A stretch of DNA of 54,035 bases from positions 1 to 54,035 of the forward strand of contig NZ_JANL01000018.1 of NCBI RefSeq assembly GCF_000585255.1, in the 5' to 3' direction. The translations under genes were made by a program, and so were the position numbers. The notes under the pieces were generated by a model, which worked only from the letters and a program-made list of their open reading frames with translations, was not told the DNA's origin and did not search any database. This document shows positions 8,713-16,699 of the stretch, piece after piece; the stretch's first letter is position 1, and every line of letters begins with the position of its first letter. The DNA comes from Alkalibacterium sp. AK22 (GTDB lineage Bacteria; Bacillota; Bacilli; Lactobacillales; Carnobacteriaceae_A).

Positions 8713-9572
8713 TACAGATCGACCTCCCTTTTCTTATTGTAGTAAACTTGAGTCAATGAAAACAAAGCGACGATAAAGAAGAAAACAACCGCTTTGGACT
8801 GTCCATAAGCCATCTGGTTGCTGGAAAAGGCTGTGTCGACAATATTCATGGCGACCATCTGAGTGGAGTTGAACGGTCCCCCACCGGTCAGCGATAAATT
8901 CTGATCATATATTTTAAAAGAACTGGACAAAGTCAAAAACATGGAAACAGTAAAGCCAGGTGCAATTAAAGGAAAGATAATGAAACGGAATTTCTGGAAA
9001 GGCGTAGCCCCATCGATATTGGCCGACTCAATCAGTTCCTTGGGTATGCCCTGCAAATAAGCAATGTAGATAATCATAATGTACCCAGCCTGCTGCCAGA
9101 CCATCAGGATCACTAGTCCCCAGAATCCCGTTGTTGGTGTAGACAGCCAGCCCATAAGCCCGTCTATGCCTGTAAAGTTTCCTAAAGCTGCAAAGACCCG
9201 GATAAAAATGAACTGCCAGATGAATCCTAAAATTAGTCCACCAATTAGATTAGGCATGAAAAACACCGTTCTTAATAAATTTCTAGATTTCAGCTTACTG
9301 GTCACCAGAACCGCCAGGCTCAACCCCATGACATTCAAAACGATGACACTCACAAAAGCAAAACGAAAGGTGAACCACAAGGACTGCCTGAACTGACTGT
9401 CTTCCAGTAGACGACGGTAGTGCGTCAGTCCGATAAAATTATTGAATCCTAGTCCGTTCCAGTCCGTAAAGGAATAAAAGAACCCCATAAACACCGGGAG
9501 AATAACAACCAGGGACAAACTTAATATGACCGGTGTAATAAACAGCCAGAAGCTTAATTCTTTATTTTTCAT
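8712..9572 (-). CDS. Sugar ABC transporter permease (MalF/UgpA type)
   Basis: A 286-residue partner permease with six hydrophobic segments and its own EAA loop (ESANIDGATPFQKFRFIIFP region). SLTGGGP(F)NST near the C-terminus is the usual signature of this subunit in CUT1 systems. I chose the ATG at 9572 because AAAGGA lies eight bases upstream; the in-frame ATG at 9593 has no ribosome binding site. It is separated from the upstream binding-protein gene by a terminator-like hairpin, which would set the usual excess of binding protein over permease. Confidence 0.95.
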   Translation of the reverse strand: MKNKELSFWLFITPVILSLSLVVILPVFMGFFYSFTDWNGLGFNNFIGLTHYRRLLEDSQFRQSLWFTFRFAFVSVIVLNVMGLSLAVLVTSKLKSRNLLRTVFFMPNLIGGLILGFIWQFIFIRVFAALGNFTGIDGLMGWLSTPTTGFWGLVILMVWQQAGYIMIIYIAYLQGIPKELIESANIDGATPFQKFRFIIFPLIAPGFTVSMFLTLSSSFKIYDQNLSLTGGGPFNSTQMVAMNIVDTAFSSNQMAYGQSKAVVFFFIVALFSLTQVYYNKKREVDL

Positions 9573-9626
9573 AAAATCATTCCTTTCATGCATTGATACT
9601 AAGCTTTAACAGGTCCTGCTTTAAGT

Positions 9627-9665
9627 AAAAAAGGAGCCATATAAACACACAATATATGGCTCCTT
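9627..9665 (-). terminator. Attenuating terminator between binding protein and permease genes
   Basis: AAGGAGCCATATA pairs perfectly with TATATGGCTCCTT (13 bp, nine-base loop) and is followed on the minus strand by a TTTTTT run. It lies ten bases after the solute-binding protein stop, so most transcripts should end here, with some reading through into the permeases. Confidence 0.88.
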
Positions 9666-9674
9666 TCCCAAAAT

Positions 9675-11009
9675 TTACTGAAGAGATTCCCAAGCTGAAA
9701 TAGAGTTATCAATCATTTCATCCCAGCTCATTTCGCCTCCGATATAAGCCTGTATATTCGGACCGAATTCATTGTTGGTCCAGCCTGTCGGATAGCCATT
9801 GAATACCCAACCGATGGTTTCCCCTCTTTCTGAATAATCATAAACAATTTGTGACAACGGATCAGCGATGTCCATGTCTTCATAGCCTTCATAGGAAGGA
9901 ATAAAGTTGAATTCGTTAATGACAAAGTCCTTTCCTTCATCGGACAGATACATCCAGTCTAGGAAATCTTTCGCTGCTTGAACGGTTGCATCATCGCTGT
10001 TGCTGTTCACGCCCCAGTAGTTCGGAATCCCAACAGGCAGGTGATTTTCGTGCCCTTCCAGTGGAATGGGGATCATGCCGACACTGTTTTCAGCAAAGTC
10101 CGGATCCATCTGTTCGAGAGTTGGATACACCCAGTTTCCCTGCTGGATTATGGCTACCTGACCTAGTGAGAAATATTCCTCCACTTGCTGGGAGTAGTCC
10201 AGGCTCAAAACAGGTTCGATAGAATAATCTACCTGAAGATCAAGCATGCGCTGGAATTCGTCTCCTCTTTCAAAGGTTACAGTATCAGCTGCATACGCTT
10301 CGTTGACGCTTTCGTCAAATTCATGTGCCAGGAAGACGTTGGACAGGTGGTTGCCCGGCACCCAGGCTTCAGCACCAGGGAAAGCAAACACAGCCTGTAT
10401 ATCCAGCTCGTCGAGATTTCCGTCAATTGTCTGGACCGCTTCTTCCAGGTCTTCATAGGTACTGATTTCTTCAGCATCGATTCCTGCTGCTTCAAAAACA
10501 TCTTTATTGTAAATAAAGCCGTAACCTTCCAGGTTGTATGGCAGCGCCGTCACGGTCCCGTCGTCTTCGGTGACGTCATCAAGCGTACCCTCCAGAGCAG
10601 CCGCTGCTGCTTCCGTGTCGGAAAGGTCAGACAAATACTCTGCCATCTGCTCAAATTCATTTGGCCCCGCTACACTGAAAATATCCGGCTCATCGCCGGC
10701 TGAGAAACGGGTTGTTAACTGTGTGAAATAATCGGTGCCTCCTCCGACAGATGTGATGTCGATCGAGATATTCGGGTTCTCGTCCATATACATTTGAGCC
10801 AGATCATTAAACTGGCTATTGAATTCGACTTTACCCTGCATGATTGTCAAACTTATGTCTTCACCGGATGCCCCGTTGCCATTGCCGTCATCTCCATTAC
10901 CGTTGCCGCCGTCTGTACCCGGAATATCCCCCTCGTTTCCACAGGCAGCAAGCAGCCCAGCTGCAGAAAAAAGCAATAGACCCTTGTAAAAATAATTGCG
11001 TTTGAACAT
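9675..11009 (-). CDS. Sugar-binding lipoprotein of a CUT1 ABC transporter
   Basis: A 444-residue extracellular solute-binding protein. The N-terminus is a lipoprotein signal (MFKRNYFYKGLLLF then lipobox LLAAC, modified Cys at about residue 23), followed by a Gly/Asn/Asp-rich linker and a family 1 binding-protein fold (the NPNISIDI, FSAGDEPDIFSV and LPYNLEGYGFIYNKDVF blocks). It should capture an oligosaccharide outside the cell and deliver it to the two permeases just downstream. The ATG at 11009 follows GGGAGGA by six bases. The gene heads the operon and has a well-formed promoter and a LacI-type operator upstream. The substrate is probably an alpha-glucoside, judged from the GH31 and GH13 neighbours. 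Confidence 0.94.
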   Translation of the reverse strand: MFKRNYFYKGLLLFSAAGLLAACGNEGDIPGTDGGNGNGDDGNGNGASGEDISLTIMQGKVEFNSQFNDLAQMYMDENPNISIDITSVGGGTDYFTQLTTRFSAGDEPDIFSVAGPNEFEQMAEYLSDLSDTEAAAAALEGTLDDVTEDDGTVTALPYNLEGYGFIYNKDVFEAAGIDAEEISTYEDLEEAVQTIDGNLDELDIQAVFAFPGAEAWVPGNHLSNVFLAHEFDESVNEAYAADTVTFERGDEFQRMLDLQVDYSIEPVLSLDYSQQVEEYFSLGQVAIIQQGNWVYPTLEQMDPDFAENSVGMIPIPLEGHENHLPVGIPNYWGVNSNSDDATVQAAKDFLDWMYLSDEGKDFVINEFNFIPSYEGYEDMDIADPLSQIVYDYSERGETIGWVFNGYPTGWTNNEFGPNIQAYIGGEMSWDEMIDNSISAWESLQ

Positions 11010-11075
11010 TATATTTCCTCCCTTTTATTTGTTTATTTTTAACTCACATATAATCATGTAAGTGTATACAAAGTT

Positions 11076-11104
11076 AATATATAGCAAAGAATAGGAATAA
11101 GCAA
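11076..11104 (-). promoter_or_regulatory. Sigma-A-type promoter of the sugar ABC operon
   Basis: On the minus strand TTGCTT (11104-11099) and TATATT (11081-11076) are separated by exactly 17 bp, about 60 bp before the ATG of the binding-protein gene. Confidence 0.7.
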
Positions 11105-11120
11105 TCCATTTACGCCAAAA

Positions 11121-11134
11121 TGATAACGTTAACA
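11121..11134. promoter_or_regulatory. LacI/CcpA-type operator TGATAACGTTAACA
   Basis: An 8-bp palindromic core TAACGTTA with the central CG typical of LacI-family operators, 16 bp upstream of the -35 box. It could be bound by the LacI-type regulator whose broken gene lies at 11621-12412, by another family member, or by CcpA. Confidence 0.5.
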
Positions 11135-11197
11135 TTTTACTCTAATATAAACACTACGCTTTATTTTGAGAGAGCGGACATATGATATAGAGGTTTA

Positions 11198-11620
11198 TCA
11201 TTCGGCTCTGGCTGCTGGCAGAAAAATCGCAGCCTTATAGGGCCTCAGCTCACATGTATTGTAAGCAAACGGTGTGGCGTCGCTGTAGTTGGAGTGGATC
11301 AGGCCTGAGAACTTTCGGTCATAAGCAAGAGACACTTTTTGATCAGAGTAATTGACAGCCACAAGCAGGCGCTTTTCGCCCAACACCCGTCGAAAACAGA
11401 TCAAAGGTTTGCCGGGTGTATGATACGGCTCGAAATTCCCGTAGACAATTAAACCACACCAGCGGCTACGGGTCCGCAATTGGATCAGTTCCTTGTAGTG
11501 GTTCAGGACCGACTGGCTGTCTTCTTTCTGGTGAGCGGCATTGAGGTCTTTAAAATTGGAATTCACCTTCAGCCAGGCTGCTTCCTTACTGGTAAAACCT
11601 GCCTGCTCTTGGTCGCTCCA
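11198..11620 (-). pseudogene. 3' fragment of a GH13 oligo-1,6-glucosidase/alpha-glucosidase gene
   Basis: The minus strand encodes only the last 140 or so residues of a GH13 alpha-glucosidase: W(S)DQEQAGFTSKEAAWLKVN, then N..KDLNA, HYKELIQLR and LLVAVNYSD, matching the end of the barrel and the C-terminal beta domain of oligo-1,6-glucosidase-like enzymes (normally about 550 residues). Homology starts abruptly at the Trp codon 11620-11618. The upstream in-frame sequence to 11749 is antisense to a LacI-type gene. All catalytic residues (the Asp nucleophile, the Glu acid/base) are in the missing part, so it cannot be active. It is one half of a deletion scar. Confidence 0.85.
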
Positions 11621-12412
11621 CTCTTTGCCTACCTGGTTGATGCCATCGAGCATACCGTAACGGCACTGAACTACCGGCTTGTTATTCTGCAGACTCGCGG
11701 ACGGGCGGAACTTGAGCATTTTTACGTTGAACTTATTCAGAAGAACCAACTGGACGGACTGATCATTACCAATCTGGAAGCAACGACCCCCTTGATCGAT
11801 CAGTTGATTTTAGAAGGTAAAATCGTTTTGTGCAACCGATATCGGGGACAGACCAGGCAGACTGTTATCGGCATAGACGAAGAACAAGCCAGCTATGAAG
11901 GGACGGATCTGCTGCTTCAGCATCGTCACAGAAAGATTGCCTACTGTACCGCAAAAAAGGAAATCGAACAGGATGACCGCTTTACTGGCTTTTTAAATGC
12001 ACACAGAGTACATGATTGCCGCTTTGATCCTCTACATTACTATACTGAAGTCCGTTCCATCGCCGACGGACGCCGACTGATTCAAGAGTTGGATCTGGAC
12101 TGCCCCTACCGTCCAACAGCTTTCTTTACTAACAGTGATGAAGTTGCAGCCGGGATGGTCAGTGAAGCAGGCCGGTTAGGTATACCCATTCCTGACAGTC
12201 TATCTATTTTAGGTTTCGATGATCAGATGATCGCCAGCTTGACACAGCCGGAAATCACCACCATCCGTCAGCCCATTCAGCCGATGGGTGAACAGGCAGC
12301 ACGCCAGCTGATCGGTAAGCTGGAAAAATTCGAAGAGAACTCTGATGAAGCAGCTGAACTTACTACCGAGCTGATCATTCGTCAAACTGTCGGGTATTTG
12401 AAGGGGTTTTGA
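11621..12412 (+). pseudogene. LacI-family regulator lacking its DNA-binding domain
   Basis: From about 11618-11621 the plus strand encodes the effector-binding domain of a LacI/GalR-type repressor: P-LFAYLVDAIEHTVTALNY, DGLIITN, IGIDEEQASYEGTDLLL, then FTNSDEVAAGMVSEAGRLGIPIPDSLSILGFDD and TTIRQP, through to a normal C-terminus. The N-terminal 60 or so residues with the helix-turn-helix and hinge are absent. The open frame continues leftward to 11480, but that part is antisense to the GH13 fragment and not LacI-like. A stable product would lack the DNA-binding domain. It was probably the divergently transcribed regulator of the lost GH13 gene and possibly of the ABC operon. Confidence 0.87.
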
Positions 12413-12523
12413 CCTGTCTAATAAATGAATAAGAAAGGATTTGTACTCCCTCTGATCTATAGCGTCATTTTTTGTCAACTCTGGCTAGTAGTCAAGATTC
12501 TGTTCAGCTGAAGTCCTGAGTAT

Positions 12524-13459
12524 TCAGCTGTAATACCTGTCTCTCTTGCTGCCGTGCTCTGCATAGTTTTTCTTGAGGAACTGTCTGATTGAATAAGGGG
12601 ATACTTTCTTTTTCGCCCAATCGTGTATACTGTTTACTGTCAGCTTTTGTTCAGGAAAAAGGATGCAGTATTCCCTGACTAGCTGACTGATAGAATCATA
12701 GACACATTGGCTTTTTTGGCATAATTGACAAACGCACTTCTTATATTTTTGTTGTATTGACAGCTGCCTGCAGCTACTGCAGTAGACTCCCTTTAGTAAG
12801 TCCGTATAATAATAAAGGGGAAAAGTCTGATAATGATTCGGATCATTCTCCTTGCTGTGTTCGGTTAGTAATTTCACCAGGGCAGCATCTTTGGCTCTGG
12901 CATTGTTTTCGCATGGCAAGCTCTGAATCTTGCTAGCATGCTTATTCATTAAGCTAAGTAACAAGATAGACCGGTCTACTGTACTGGTATAAAGGGTGAA
13001 ATTCGGATGAATATAAACGACAAAAGCTTCAATACTGTAACTGATTTTGCGCTGGGACAAGAGCTGTCTGAGCAGTATACTGCTTCTCTCAAGCTGCACA
13101 GTCGGGTTGAGAATCTCGACTTCAGTATCATACTTGAGCAATTTATTTCCCTTTAGAATGTACTCACCTTCATAATTTTTCACCTCATACATAATGATTC
13201 TTTCATTAGTTATCAGCAAGGAGTCTACTTGAAATGTCGTACCATTAACTTTAAAGGTAAGATCCTTGAGGTGAACTCCCTTAGCCATGTGCTTTTCAAT
13301 CCAATTGTCGAATGTTATCTCTCCTTCAAATCCTTTAGTGAGCTGCCTCAGATAGTGCTCTTCCTGTGCCGTAAATGTCTTACGCGTCTGAAGCACTTCC
13401 ATCACCTGTAAAATTCTAGCCTTTTCTCTGATCTCCACAAATTGCGTCAATTTCTCCAC
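12524..13459 (-). CDS. NERD-domain protein with a C-terminal Cys-rich segment
   Basis: A 311-residue protein with a NERD domain (nuclease-related, PF08378) at about residues 45-160: KGFEGEITFD, QVDSLLI, YEVKNYEGEY and a later NPTVQLERS block, which carry the predicted nuclease-like acidic, Lys and Gln positions. Near residues 225-245 four cysteines (CSSC...CQLC) suggest a zinc ribbon. NERD proteins are linked to DNA processing, but the function is not established. Start choice is open: GTG at 13459, or TTG three codons later, which has AAGGGG eight bases upstream and is the better ribosome-binding fit. It is monocistronic, beside the 52-bp repeat array. There are no obvious partner helicases or defence genes. 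Confidence 0.85.
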   Translation of the reverse strand: MEKLTQFVEIREKARILQVMEVLQTRKTFTAQEEHYLRQLTKGFEGEITFDNWIEKHMAKGVHLKDLTFKVNGTTFQVDSLLITNERIIMYEVKNYEGEYILKGNKLLKYDTEVEILNPTVQLERSSILLRQLLSQRKISYSIEAFVVYIHPNFTLYTSTVDRSILLLSLMNKHASKIQSLPCENNARAKDAALVKLLTEHSKENDPNHYQTFPLYYYTDLLKGVYCSSCRQLSIQQKYKKCVCQLCQKSQCVYDSISQLVREYCILFPEQKLTVNSIHDWAKKKVSPYSIRQFLKKNYAEHGSKRDRYYS

Positions 13460-13588
13460 CCCTTCATTTCACTACCTCTACTATGTATACTCCCTTTTTA
13501 TTCCTAAAGTCATTATTATTGTGTAAAAATCTGTCAAGGCAGATTTTTTCAACTATAAGAGGCTCTGATTTTAGAGGGTTGGGCTTTA

Positions 13589-14004
13589 TTTTCAATAATT
13601 GGCGCTTTTCTATCCCTCTCCTATAATTAACTGCAACTTTTTTTGAGGAGATGTACCCACTTCTGCCGGCTCCTTCATTTATCTGCAGCTTATTTTAAGG
13701 AGAAACACCCACTCCAGCCAGCTCCTTCATTTATCTGGGCTTTATTTTGAGGAGATGTACCCACTTCTGCCGGCTCCTTCATTTATTTGAACTTTATTTT
13801 GAGGAGATGCACCCACTCCTGACAGCTCCTTCATTTATCTGCAGCTTATTTTGAGGAGAAACACCCTCCCCTGATAGCTCCTTCATTTATCTGGGCTTTA
13901 TTTTGAGGAGAAACACCCTCTCCATACAGCTCCTTCAAATATCTGTGCTTTATTTTAAGGAGATGCACCCACTCCTGACAGCTCCTTCAAACAAATAGCC
14001 TTGG
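13589..14004. repeat. Tandem array of 52-bp units (seven clear copies plus one degenerate)
   Basis: The TTTT that opens each unit falls at 13641, 13693, 13745, 13797, 13849, 13901 and 13953, so the period is exactly 52 bp, with a degenerate copy in register at 13589. Each unit reads roughly TTTTGAGGAGATG..ACCC, a variable middle, then GCTCCTTCATTTATCTG. TGAGGAG can pair with CTCCTTCA, giving a hairpin with one bulged base. Two variants, GAGATGYACCC and GAGAAACACCC, are interspersed. There are no unique spacers, so this is not CRISPR. It fills the intergenic space between the NERD gene and the sugar operon terminator. Confidence 0.92.
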
Positions 14005-14015
14005 TAATAAAGAAA

Positions 14016-14032
14016 GGACCGCTAAGCGGTCC
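14016..14032. other. Short inverted repeat GGACCGCT-A-AGCGGTCC
   Basis: An 8-bp perfect inverted repeat about a single base, just after the repeat array. It could be a small hairpin or a protein site. There is no T run on either side strong enough to call a terminator. Confidence 0.4.
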
Positions 14033-14058
14033 TCACACTTAAGTCACTTCCTCAAAGA

Positions 14059-14104
14059 AGAAAAACAACCGCTCCCACCCGTGTAAACGGGAGAAGCGGT
14101 TGTT
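14059..14104 (-). terminator. Rho-independent terminator of the UlaA-type PTS operon
   Basis: AACAACCGCT (14064-14073) pairs with AGCGGTTGTT (14095-14104); the inner CTCCC/GGGAG also pairs. On the minus strand it is followed by TTTTTCTTC. It lies 17 bp after the last gene of the operon. Confidence 0.9.
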
Positions 14105-14120
14105 TACTCACTATAAAACG

Positions 14121-14684
14121 CTACTTACTCTGACTAATATACTGCGACAGCACGTGGGCAATATACATATGCACGTCTTCTACGATGCCGTAGTTTCTGG
14201 AAGGCACAGTTAGAGTCTGACCGGAGACTTCTTTGAGCTCTCCGTCGTAATCTCCAATTATGGACAGGGTCTTTCCTCCATTGACTTCGGCATATTTGAC
14301 GGCGTCCACCAGGTTTTGCGAGTTACCGGATACCGACATGGCAATCACCAGGTCATCCGGTTGCAGGAAATTCTTTAGCTGTTCTAAAAAGACTGAATCA
14401 TAGGATACATCATTGCCCAGTGCCGTCAGGATCGGTGTATTGTCCGACAGGCACAGAATCTTAAATCGCGATTTATTCTCGACCGTCGCGCCTTTGTTGA
14501 AGTCGCAGACCCAATGACTGGCACTGGCTGCACTTCCTCCATTACCGAGGACGAATATTCTTCGGTCATGGTCGCGTGCCTCGAGCATCAAAGACAAGAT
14601 ATCCTCGATGGCTTGTGAATCCAGCTCCGACAAAGTCTGCTGATAGTCTTTTCTGTATTCATCAATAAAAACTTGCAAACTCAT
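14121..14684 (-). CDS. SIS-domain phosphosugar isomerase, GmhA-like (first copy)
   Basis: A 187-residue protein of the sedoheptulose-7-phosphate isomerase (GmhA) type. GNGGSAASASHW near residue 48 and MSVSGNS near 114-120 are the phosphate-binding loops, and GIVEDVHMYIAHVL near the C-terminus carries the two His positions of the family's last helix. The Arg that usually follows the first helix (..GR) is replaced by NKGA, so substrate or activity may differ from true GmhA. The ATG at 14684 follows AAGGGGG. That ribosome binding site overlaps the natural TAA stop of the transketolase gene (14698-14696), showing tight coupling before the amber mutation arose. It should isomerise an aldose/ketose phosphate, plausibly a heptose phosphate, in the cytosol. 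Confidence 0.85.
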   Translation of the reverse strand: MSLQVFIDEYRKDYQQTLSELDSQAIEDILSLMLEARDHDRRIFVLGNGGSAASASHWVCDFNKGATVENKSRFKILCLSDNTPILTALGNDVSYDSVFLEQLKNFLQPDDLVIAMSVSGNSQNLVDAVKYAEVNGGKTLSIIGDYDGELKEVSGQTLTVPSRNYGIVEDVHMYIAHVLSQYISQSK

Positions 14685-14695
14685 TGTTGACCCCC

Positions 14696-14764
14696 TTACA
14701 TTAAAGACTTGTATTCACTGACCACACGGTCGACGGTAAAACCGAATTTATCCATGACATCCTA
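14696..14764 (-). other. In-frame amber codon and conserved 21-codon tail of transketolase
   Basis: After GYSGDP the frame has TAG (14764-14762), then continues open for 21 codons encoding DVMDKFGFTVDRVV and SEYKSLM, followed by TAA (14698-14696). The tail matches the normal transketolase C-terminus (..FGFTVDNVV..), so TAG replaces an internal codon. A CAG to TAG change is the simplest explanation. Confidence 0.9.
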
Positions 14765-16684
14765 AGGGTCTCCCGAGTAGCCGAAATGATCCACACTCAG
14801 GCTGCTTCCGTGATCGCCCACATAAGTTTTCCAACCAAAGGCAGAAGCCATTTCAATACTCAGACGTCTCGTCAGATGTTTAGGGAGTACGGTTTGCTTA
14901 TACTCCTCAGATTGGGCTTCAAACAAATCAAAACTTGGCAGACTGACCACATTGAGCTGAATGCCTTCTTCAGCCAGCGCAGCCTCTGCTTTCAAGGCCA
15001 GTTCAACTTCTGAACCGGTCGCAATCAGGATACCTGAAGGTTCTTTGGCCTCCTTGACAAGATAGCCGCCTTTAGCTGTTCCCTGACGTGCTTTTTCAGG
15101 AGCGATAGACAGCGTTTTTGTGTCCTGCCTGCCCAACACTAGGGTTGTCGGCTTATCTACAGCATTGAGCGCCGCCTGCCAGGCTCCAGCTGTTTCGTTG
15201 CCGTCGGCGGGACGGATTACTTGCATGTTCGGCATGGACCGCAAAGCAGCCAGTTGTTCCACCGGCTGATGCGTCGGCCCGTCTTTCCCGACAGCAATGC
15301 TGTCATGAGTAAACAGGTATATCACCGGCAGTCTCATCAGTGCCGACAGGCGCATGGCCGGTTTCATGTAATCTGAAAACGTGAAGTATGTGCTGACGAA
15401 CGGCAGGAGTCGGCTTAAAGCCAGTCCATTCGCAATTGCTGCCATGCCAAATTCACGTACACCAAAATAGATGTTGCGGCCGGAAAAATCATCCCGTGTG
15501 ATCGCATGCGTCTGCTTGATTACAGCCTTGGTCGAACCACTTAAATCAGCCGCTCCTCCGATCAGTTCCGGTACAGCCTCGCTGATGGCATTCAACACTT
15601 CAGCGGAAGCGACCCGGGTAGAGATCTTTTTGTCCGTCTCTGTGAACTCAGGCAGCAAGTCGCTGACATCCAGTGGCTTACGGGCCTCACTAACTTGCTC
15701 CAGCAGACTATACCGCTTAGTATCCCTCGACTTCAACTGTTCTGTCGTCTTAGTCCAGCGCTCGATTTTTTCCATCACCCGTTTTTGTGATTCTTTAAAA
15801 GTCTCATACACCGAGTCCGGTACATAAAAAGGGGTATCATAGGTCCAACCCAGTGCCTCTTTAGCTTTTCTGATGTTCGCTTCACCGACTGGATCACTGT
15901 GCGCATCGCTTGTGCCTGCGATGTCCGGCAGACTGTATCCGATTACGGTATTGACTTCGATCAGAGAAGGTCCGGATGAGGCTTTGGCCCTCGTAATCGC
16001 CTGATCGATAGCTTCCAAATCATTGCCGTCTTCTACCCGGCTGTAGTCCCAGTGAATTGCTTCAAATTTTTTACGGATGTCATCACTGAAGGAGGCATCG
16101 ATGGATTCATCTAGAGAGGTGTGGTTTGAATCATACAAAACAATCAGCTTGTCCAACTTCAGATGCCCTGCCAGTGACAAGGCTTCGTGACTGACGCCTT
16201 CCATCAGATCACCGTCTCCACAGATCACGTAAGTGTAGTGGTCCGAAACGGTCAGCTCATCATCATTCAAAAGGTCTTCCAGTTTGCGTTCGGCCATCGC
16301 TGTCCCGACTGCCATCGATAGTCCCTGTCCTAGTGGGCCCGTCGTAACTTCGACCCCCTCTGTATGCTTGTATTCTGGGTGGCCGGGTGTCTTGCTTTCC
16401 ATATCCCTGAAAGCCTTCAAGTCATCTATCGACACATCGAATCCGCTCAAGTGCAGCAGGCCGTACTGGAGCATCGAACCGTGACCGGCTGAAAGAATAA
16501 AGCGGTCGCGGTCGAACCATTCCGGCTGACTCGGATGTATGTTCAAGTGGTTTTTCCATAAAATATAAGCCATAGGGGCTGCCCCTAAAGGCAACCCCAT
16601 ATGACCACTCTGCGCTTTCTCCACTGCATCCATTGCTAAGGTACGAAGCGTGTTGACTGCCAGAGTATCGTGATGGTTATTCAA
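14762..16684 (-). CDS. tkt: Transketolase, ended early by an in-frame amber codon
   Basis: Thiamine-diphosphate enzyme moving a two-carbon ketol unit between sugar phosphates (sedoheptulose-7-P + glyceraldehyde-3-P to ribose-5-P + xylulose-5-P). The domains are complete: ThDP-binding GDGDLMEGVSHEA near residue 156, the HTEGVEVTTGPLGQG block near 107-121, the central pyrimidine-binding domain with FGVREFGMAAIANG, and the LFTHDSIAVGKDGPTHQP block. The start is TTG at 16684 with AGGAGG seven bases upstream. The readable product is 640 residues, against about 662 if the TAG is passed; the lost piece is the last helix region only. The gene sits inside a PTS/SIS operon, so it probably serves that sugar rather than being the housekeeping copy. 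It could be a young pseudogene, still active, or read through. Confidence 0.93.
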   Translation of the reverse strand: MNNHHDTLAVNTLRTLAMDAVEKAQSGHMGLPLGAAPMAYILWKNHLNIHPSQPEWFDRDRFILSAGHGSMLQYGLLHLSGFDVSIDDLKAFRDMESKTPGHPEYKHTEGVEVTTGPLGQGLSMAVGTAMAERKLEDLLNDDELTVSDHYTYVICGDGDLMEGVSHEALSLAGHLKLDKLIVLYDSNHTSLDESIDASFSDDIRKKFEAIHWDYSRVEDGNDLEAIDQAITRAKASSGPSLIEVNTVIGYSLPDIAGTSDAHSDPVGEANIRKAKEALGWTYDTPFYVPDSVYETFKESQKRVMEKIERWTKTTEQLKSRDTKRYSLLEQVSEARKPLDVSDLLPEFTETDKKISTRVASAEVLNAISEAVPELIGGAADLSGSTKAVIKQTHAITRDDFSGRNIYFGVREFGMAAIANGLALSRLLPFVSTYFTFSDYMKPAMRLSALMRLPVIYLFTHDSIAVGKDGPTHQPVEQLAALRSMPNMQVIRPADGNETAGAWQAALNAVDKPTTLVLGRQDTKTLSIAPEKARQGTAKGGYLVKEAKEPSGILIATGSEVELALKAEAALAEEGIQLNVVSLPSFDLFEAQSEEYKQTVLPKHLTRRLSIEMASAFGWKTYVGDHGSSLSVDHFGYSGDP

Positions 16685-16699
16685 ACTGATTCCTCCTAA

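Noticed and set aside
11480-11617. N-terminal extension of the LacI-type frame
   Set aside because: This part is antisense to the GH13 fragment and shows no LacI homology or HTH. Homology begins at 11618-11621.
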